Below the pieces are notes generated by a model. That model did not search any database. It had not been told where the DNA came from and saw only the letters and a program-made list of their open reading frames with translations. This document shows, piece after piece, positions 58,548 to 64,000 of a DNA stretch of 64,000 bases; position 1 is the first letter of the stretch; every line of letters starts with the position of its first letter. Location of the stretch: the NCBI GenBank assembly GCA_946807835.1, contig OX327694.1:10738001-10802000 (forward strand). The letters run 5' to 3'. This DNA is from Ailanthus altissimus. Lineage: Eukaryota > Streptophyta > Magnoliopsida > Sapindales > Simaroubaceae. Position numbers and translations under genes: made by a program.

Positions 58548-59069
58548 TTATAAGGTTAAGGGGGGAAGTATCTTGTTTTCTTCATCAAGTTTTAATTTAT
58601 CCCTAATCTTCATTTCCACAAGATCCTTTCTAGCATTTACCTCATGCTTCGTCTTGCCTGGTTGATGAAGTAATATGCCATAGATGCTTTCACATATATT
58701 TTTTTTAATGTGCATCACATCTAATTGATGGCGAACCAATAAATGTGGTAAGTATTCAAATTCAAAGAATATAAACTTTTTCTTGAACAACTTCTCAGTA
58801 TTACTATTGCCCCATTTTCGCTTCTTATAATTTTCTATAACGCCACTACTAGCAATTTCATCCACTATCCTTAGAATCTCATAACCAGACAAAGTAATAG
58901 AAGTTTCACCCATCTCTTGTGCATTATTGAAAACTTTTTTCAACTTATAAAGTGCATGATCAATTGGTAAAAATCGGCAGTGGCCCATATAGGTATTTTT
59001 CCTACTACATGCAAGCCAACATGATGATGTGTTTATCCCACAGTATGGACAAACAAAATACCCTTTCAC
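58548..59069 (-). pseudogene. CACTA TNP2-type transposase fragment
   Basis: The 173-codon open minus-strand frame encodes CPYCGINTSSCWLACSRKNT, YMGHCRFLPIDHALYKLKK, ITLSGYEILRIVDEI, FFEFEYLPHLLVRHQLDVMH, IKKNICESIYGILL and PGKTKHEVNARKDL, which is the TNP2 transposase domain in normal order. The N-terminal transposase-associated domain and upstream TIR are absent beyond 59095. TNP2 proteins cut CACTA ends (family knowledge). Confidence 0.88.
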
Positions 59070-59095
59070 TATACACCCAGATAGGTTGCTATATG

Positions 59096-59560
59096 CAAGA
59101 TTTCAAACAGTATATTATTTGTTAAATTTGGATTGAAATAGAGAGAGAACGAGCTATTTCCTATTCTAGTTTGAAAATTGAGTTTTAGGGTTTTGAGGTT
59201 GAAGATGATGAACAGTATTTATTCGAATCCCACTCTCTTAACTGGAGCGTGCTCTTCACCCCAACCTCAAACCAACAAACCGAGCAGACCATTAAACTCA
59301 GCATATAATTTGGAGTCAGAAACCTATAAGATAGCAGTCGTGGTAGGGCTTTATGATGGCGCCTGTCATACACGCGCCACCGACCGAGAGTGAACAAGCG
59401 CTGCACTGTGCAACACATGTTTCACTCCTTAATTTTGATGCGTGGGGACCACACGCCACCATCCCAAACTCCAATTCAAGCGTAGTTTACAGCGGTCAAA
59501 TTAGAATTTTATCTAGTTTTATTTTGTATTTTAAAATAAAATTTTTAAATTATTAATATA
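59096..59560. other. Unassigned, relatively GC-rich stretch with short ORFs
   Basis: Both strands have short ORFs (plus 59178-59393, 71 codons; minus 59185-59418, 77 codons) without known motifs. The block 59230-59480 is richer in CG dinucleotides than its surroundings (GGCGCC, ACGCGCCACC, ACACGCCACC). It could be a host exon or promoter fragment, or transposon-captured DNA; I cannot tell. Confidence 0.35.
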
Positions 59561-60303
59561 TTTTATTTAATTATATTAATGTAAATAATTGAAAATTTAA
59601 AATAAAATACTGTTACACAGTTTAAAAATTCTGAAAAATATTTTTAATATTTTGTGTTTGAGGGTGTTGCACTTCAATGGGAGTTTATTTATGAAAATTT
59701 TATGATTATTTAAATTTTCATAAAATTTAAATAAAATAAGTTTATTTATGATTCATACTCTCTCAATTAAGTTATAACTATATTATCTCTATTATTATTT
59801 TTGTTGATGAATAGTATAATAGAGAATTTTTTTTTGAATGAATCACATAGAATAAAAGGGGTTATAGACAATATATGAATATTTTAGAGAAATATTTTAT
59901 GAATATTATCTTTTACATTATATTCGTTTATTATTTATGCTAATGAACCTGATTAATAAAGCATATGTGATATTTATGATTTGATTTTTTTTTTTTGCTA
60001 CATTGTCCATGTATATCACATAATATAATTTTTTTAGTGGGAGTTTTATTTGGTTAAAATTTATAGGGATAAACAAATAGAACAAGTATTTTGTGCAAAT
60101 AAACTTGAATAATGATAAATTAATACTTGAAAGGACGATGATTAGAAGCATCGACAATTTTTCAACTCTAATCCTTATGTTAAGTTATCATGTATTTTTG
60201 TTTTTGTGATTGTGGCAAAATAAATAAATATGTGTAAATGATATTATGTCAATATCTTATAATATCTCTATAATTATTTTTATTGAATAGACGTGACAAC
60301 TAC
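59561..60303. other. AT-rich stretch without a gene
   Basis: Very AT-rich sequence upstream of a copia gag. I see no LTR end, no TGGTATCAGAGC primer site and no credible ORF. The last part probably is decayed copia leader. Confidence 0.4.
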
Positions 60304-61280
60304 AAAAAATATTGTGGCTAAATTAAATAAAGGAGAAAACTAAATGGTGACAATTACGATATTTGGCATCGTAAAATTCAGTCTGTTCTTGAAGAGCAAG
60401 AGACTTTTGAGGCTATTTTCAACACCATTTGAGCCACCTCATGGAAATACTGCTCAACATAAGAGAGATCATGAGGCTTATCAAACCTGAAAAAGAAAAT
60501 AGTAATGCTCGCATTACATTGTTGAGCAGTATGCAAGATGATCTTTTATGTGAGTACAAGGAATATAAGACAGCTCAAGGGATATGGCTTGCCCTAAAAG
60601 AAAAAATTGGAGGTACTTCCACCACCAAACTTAGAAGGCTTACTATCAAATTTGACTCTTATAGAAAGCATCAAAATCATACAATGAGACAGCATATAAG
60701 AGAGATGTCGAATATGATTCGATAGCTCAAAAATATTGGACATATACTGACTGATGAGCAACAAGTGCAAGCAATCATTCGATCTCTTCCTGATAGTTAA
60801 GAGCATCTGAGAGTTAACATGACGCATAATGATTGCATCAAAACTTTTGATGACATAGGGCGTCATCTCGAACTAGAAGAAGAATGCCTAGAGGCTACTA
60901 ATGCTTCTAGTCAACTCTATATGGCAGATTCTAGCTTGTGCAAAGCTTCAGGCTTTAAGTACAAAAGAAGAGGCAAGTCTTTTCACAAGAAGAATAGATC
61001 TATTCTAGCACAATGGAAGTCCACAATCAAAAAATGCAATAGAGAAAAGCGTGTTGTAAGAAGAAAGAAAAAATTAAGATGAATTGTTATAATTGTGGCA
61101 AGCTTGGCCATTTCGCTCGTGAATGCATTGAGCCAAAAAAAAAGGTACAAAAATACTCTATACATTTGCTTTATAGTTATGTGATCAAGCTTAGCCATTT
61201 TGCTCATGAATGTACTGAGCCAAAAAAAGATACAAAAATACTCTGCACATTTGCTTTATAGGTATGTGATCAGTTCAATA
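60304..61280 (+). pseudogene. Ty1/copia gag (UBN2-type) with duplicated zinc-knuckle segment
   Basis: The frames encode IVAKLNKGEK, HNAQHKRDHEAY-like residues, a TGA at 60488-60490 where Trp is usual, ITLLSSMQDDLLCEYKEYKT, WLALKEKIGGTSTTKLRRLT, MRQHIREMSNMIR, then LTDEQQVQAIIRSLPDS, DDIGRHLELEEE, a basic stretch and the zinc knuckle CYNCGKLGHFAREC (61084-61125). The next 87 bp repeat part of the knuckle. Several stops. The domain order matches Tork/TNT-like copia gag. Confidence 0.85.
61100..61273 (+). repeat. 87-bp tandem duplication in copia zinc knuckle
   Basis: Unit A (61100-61186) and unit B (from 61187) both start AAGCTTGGCCATTT/AAGCTTAGCCATTT and share GAATG...TGAGCCAAAAAAA...TACAAAAATACTCT...CATTTGCTTTATAG. 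The unit length is a multiple of three. Unit B keeps the His and last Cys of the CCHC motif but not the first two Cys. Confidence 0.88.
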
Positions 61281-62093
61281 TTTATGATTGAATCTTGTCC
61301 TTTGTGGACTGTAGATTCAGGAGCAACAAACCACATAGCTAAAAATTGTGGAGCTTTTGTAGAGTATCATCAGATTAGTCAAAGGACTAAATAGATATAC
61401 GTGGAGAACAACTCTAGAGTTGAAGCAAAAGGAGTTGGCATTTGTAAACTAGAGTTGCATGGTGGTCAAACTCTTCTTCTCCATGATGTCTTATATGCTC
61501 TAAAAATCTGACGAAACATTGTTTTTGTTTTAGCACTTCTTAAATTGGGATACAATCTAACTTATTAGGCTCACTCGCTAAGATTAATTTGTCTATATGT
61601 GAAAATTGTTTAATAGGAAAAACAACTAGAAAACTATTTGGCAAAAGAACTAGAGCTGAGTATTCTTCACAATTGATCCACTCAGACATCTGTGGTCCAA
61701 TGAGTATGAAGGCTATACATAGCCTACTTGATCTCTCATAAATCTGAAGCATTGGATTGCTTTATATATTTTTTAACCATTGTTGAGAATAAATTAGACA
61801 AAAGAGTTAAAGCTCTAAGAACTGACTGAGGACATAAATATCTTTCTGAACAGTTTAAGGAACTATATGATGAGAAAGGTATAAAGAGGCATTTAACTAT
61901 TCCAGAAACTCCGCAACAAAATGGTGTAGTGGAAAGAAGGAATAGAACATTACTCAAAATGATTAGGTCTATGATGACGCAAGCAAATCTCCTAATGTCG
62001 TAATATGGAGATACATTATTGACTGCAGCTTATATACTTAATCTAGTTCCGAGTAAATCAGTTAGTTCCACAAAATATGAGCTATAGACGGGT
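61281..62093 (+). pseudogene. Ty1/copia protease and integrase (decayed)
   Basis: The protease shows SCPLWTVDSGATNHIAKN with the DSG catalytic triplet at 61314-61322, then NNSRVEAKGVGICKL and LLHDVLYAL. Internal sequence is missing around 61560. Integrase pieces follow: CENCLIGKTTRK-like, LIHSDICGPMSMK, ISHKSEALDCF, KRVKALRTD-stop-GHKYLSEQF, IPETPQQNGVVERRNRTLLKM and LLTAAYILNLVPSKSVSSTKYE, ending at the gypsy LTR at 62094. Confidence 0.83.
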
Positions 62094-62802
62094 TGATGTG
62101 CATCATGAAGGTTCTAAATCAACTCAAGAAGGCGAGCTGAGCATAAAGGAGATTTCAGATGGTCCAATAACAAGGGCTAAGGCTAAACAGCTTCAAAGGG
62201 CCATAAGTAGTCAAATTGGAGCTATTGAGGCTTCTATGGGATTAGAAGCTTGCGATCTGAATGGAAATGAGTTAAATGTGTTTATTTGTCTTCAATTAGA
62301 GATTGGGACGTGATTTAAAGACGTTTGGTGACGGTGGGCTTAAAGCAGCAGCTAAGGGCCTTCTTTCCATGCTATTGGGCTTTATTTACTTCTTTTGTTG
62401 CTATTTATATGTATTTGGGCCTTTCTTGAACTTGTTTAGTTTTGTTTTAAAAATATTTAAGTCATATTGGGCTTATTTTGGACTTTTTAAGTTTATTAGG
62501 TAATATTAGGGTTTCTCCTCATTTTGTAAGCCTATATAAGGCATGTTTAAGTCTTATAGAGGCAGTTGCCTCATTTTGGAATTGGATGCACGAAAATAGA
62601 ACTTTTCTCTCTCAAAATTGTCTTCTCAAGTTTTTCAACTCTTGAAGATAGTTGCTGACTTATCACTCTTTGATCACCAAGAGTGTGGCGTCAAAACCCT
62701 AAATTGATTCTTGTGGCATCCATATGACTTATCAAGGTATCTATTTAGTTCTATCCTTTATCAACTTTACCATTTAATTTTGTTATAAATCAAGGCACAT
62801 CA
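62094..62802 (+). repeat. 5' LTR of a CRM-like gypsy
   Basis: The 709-bp LTR runs from TGATGTGCATCATG to AAGGCACATCA, followed after two bases by a PBS. The first 220 bp keep an open frame encoding EISDGPITRAKAKQLQRAIS, the LTR-encoded pol tail seen in the element at 13663. A TATA-like TATATAA lies at 62533-62539. It interrupts copia integrase. Confidence 0.85.
62533..62539 (+). promoter_or_regulatory. LTR TATA box
   Basis: TATATAA in GCCTATATAAGGCATG, about 270 bp before the LTR end, the usual location of the promoter in these LTRs. Assigned by position only. Confidence 0.5.
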
Positions 62803-62804
62803 TC

Positions 62805-62816
62805 TGGTATCAGAGC
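62805..62816 (+). other. Primer-binding site (initiator Met tRNA type)
   Basis: TGGTATCAGAGC, an exact match to the standard plant primer site, two bases after the LTR end. Confidence 0.88.
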
Positions 62817-63155
62817 ATAGGATTTCAGTGTGCAAACTGAAGTTTCAGCTATTAAAGGTGTCTTGCTATTTTTTGTGTTATATAATTTCGTAGGGTTATT
62901 ATCAGGTTGGGTCTCTAATATTTGAGGTTAGTAGTTGAATTGCAACTTTGAAGCATTAAAATTAATTCGTAGTAGTTTGTGAACTGGAGATAAGTTGGCT
63001 GAATTAAATTGTTCCTGAACCTGGAAATTTGGAATTTGAGTAAATTGTTGCTATCTGATTTTATTTACTGAATTGGTGAAAAATTCAGTTTGAGAAGAGT
63101 GCTTTAGCTACTGGTTGTGTTGTTCATTGTTCATACTTGTTTGGGAGTTTTTGTT
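62817..63155 (+). other. Leader of CRM-like gypsy
   Basis: AT-rich untranslated leader between the PBS and gag; no ORF or structure stands out. Confidence 0.6.
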
Positions 63156-64000
63156 AATAATAGCTGACGATGATGCAAGTAGAGTACCAAAGGGACTGAG
63201 TTTAGAACAAGCTCAACTCATGGGCTTACAACGAGCTCATGATGAATTTCGAGGTGAGATTACTGAAATTCGTGGACAACTCGCTGCAATTATAGAAATG
63301 ATGCAAAGAAATACTTTGCAACCCCAACAAAGGCAGGTAGGGCGTAGGGTACCTTGAAATGACCTAGGGGATGCTGGAGATGAGCCAAATAGGGATGATG
63401 AGGTTGAAGATAGGAGTAGGATAAGGAGGCAGTAAAATGACTCTACTAGTGGTATCAAACTTAATATACCACCATTTAGAGGTACTAGTTCTCCTGAGGA
63501 GTATCTTGAATGGGTTCAGAAGGTAGAAAGGGTGTTCGATTGGCATGAGTACCTTGAGGCAAGGAAGTGTAAGGTAGCAGCACTTGAGTTTACCGATTAC
63601 GCACTTAAGGTGAGATTACTAAAATTCATGGACAACTCGCTGCAATTATAGAAATGATGCAAAGAAATACTTTGCAACCCCAACAAAGGCAGGTAGGGCG
63701 TAGGGTACCTCGAAATGACCTAGGGGATGCTGGAGATGAGCCAAATAGGGATGATGAGGTTGAAGATAGGAGTAGGATAAGGAGGCAGTAAAATGACCCT
63801 ACTATATCAAACTTAATATACCACCATTTAGAGGCACTAGTTCTCCTGAGGAATATCTTGAATGGGTTCAGAAGGTAGAAAGGGTGTTCGATTGGCATGA
63901 GTACCCTGAGGCAAGGAAGTGTAAGGTAGCAGCACTTGAGTTTACTAATTATGCACTTTTGTGGTGGGAAAACTTAAAAGCTCAACGAAGAAGGGATGAC
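63156..64000 (+). pseudogene. gag of CRM-like gypsy with internal 356-bp duplication (runs off window)
   Basis: The frame begins IADDDASRVPKGLSL at about 63156, where an ATA codon stands in the usual ATG position. It continues with a coiled-coil-like RAHDEFRGEITEIRGQL, then a TGA at 63357-63359 and a TAA near 63435. Gag core sequence IPPFRGTSSPEEYLEWVQ, VFDWHEYLEARKCKVAALEF follows. At 63608 the sequence jumps back and repeats from GGTGAGATTACT. The second copy ends in ALLWWENLKAQRR, the normal gag continuation. Confidence 0.87.
63252..63959 (+). repeat. 356-bp tandem duplication within gag
   Basis: Unit A (63252-63607) and unit B (63608-63959) differ by a few substitutions and a 4-bp deletion in B (ACTAGTGGTATC against ACTATATC). 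B retains CGA (63711-63713 region) where A has TGA; both share a TAA stop after RRQ. Confidence 0.93.

Larger units (their letters stand above)
54607..59095 (-). mobile_element. CACTA (En/Spm-type) DNA transposon, right end lost
   Basis: The left end CACTCCTATAAAAATGATTTTTACTGACGC resembles a CACTA terminal inverted repeat (CACTACAAGAAAAA... type). A palindrome, ACTGACGCTAA-CTTAGCGTCAGT, follows, then many subterminal copies of ATCAGAGAATCACT-like motifs (54640-54905). On the minus strand transposase blocks TNP2, a DUF4218-like region and a Ptta/En/Spm-type domain lie at 57300-59069. No matching TIR is seen at the right end near 59095, so it is truncated there. Confidence 0.82.

Overview
This window is plant nuclear DNA, most likely from a eudicot and from heterochromatic or pericentromeric chromatin. 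The evidence is AT-rich sequence made almost entirely of decayed transposable elements: Ty3/gypsy elements of the Del/Tekay, CRM-like and Athila/Tat types, Ty1/copia elements with 2-2.6 kb LTRs, and one CACTA transposon. The initiator-Met tRNA primer sites (TGGTATCAGAGC) are typical of plant LTR elements. I found no convincing intact host gene, rRNA, tRNA or CRISPR array. The species cannot be named from the sequence alone.

Left half (1-34436). The scattered pieces fit one nested structure. A plus-strand copia (IN-RT-RNase H, 32721-34436) was hit by a minus-strand Del-type gypsy. That element has its 5' LTR at 30021-32720, gag-PR-RT at 27143-30020, IN with chromodomain at 3614-4693 and a partial 3' LTR at 2203-3596. 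It was itself split by a minus-strand copia (3' LTR 4694-6782, RT/IN 6783-9068, leader/PBS/5' LTR 24783-27142). Between the two halves of that copia lie a minus-strand CRM-like gypsy (9069-22002), which carries a plus-strand CRM-like gypsy in its gag gene (13663-20492, with target-site duplication), and a plus-strand copia 3' end (22003-24782). Bases 1-2202 repeat 26706-28910, so position 2202/2203 looks like the junction of a tandem duplication of about 26.7 kb.

Middle (34437-51685). An Athila-type gypsy (LTR, gag, PR, RT, RNase H; 34437-43420) sits in the copia RNase H. It carries a copia 5' LTR plus leader (36016-38866) and a solo LTR with a clean 5-bp target-site duplication (39855-40744). 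It is followed by copia LTR fragments, a Tat/Athila-type LTR, a copia integrase fragment and a badly decayed CRM-like RNase H-IN-LTR (49441-51685).

Right (51686-64000). There is about 1.5 kb of unassigned sequence, an AT-rich block with tandem units and terminal GGTTCGG-type inverted motifs, and a minus-strand CACTA element (TIR at 54607, TNP2 transposase to 59069). A short unassigned, relatively GC-rich stretch follows, then a copia gag-PR-IN (60304-62093) cut by the 5' LTR of another CRM-like gypsy whose gag runs off the window and holds a 356-bp tandem duplication.

No coding element here appears able to encode a complete set of proteins. Many lesions are C-to-T type (CGA to TGA, TGG to TAG/TGA, CAA to TAA), as expected of old cytosine-methylated transposons. 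I did not find a new functional system. What stands out is the structural history and a few small duplications inside gag genes.
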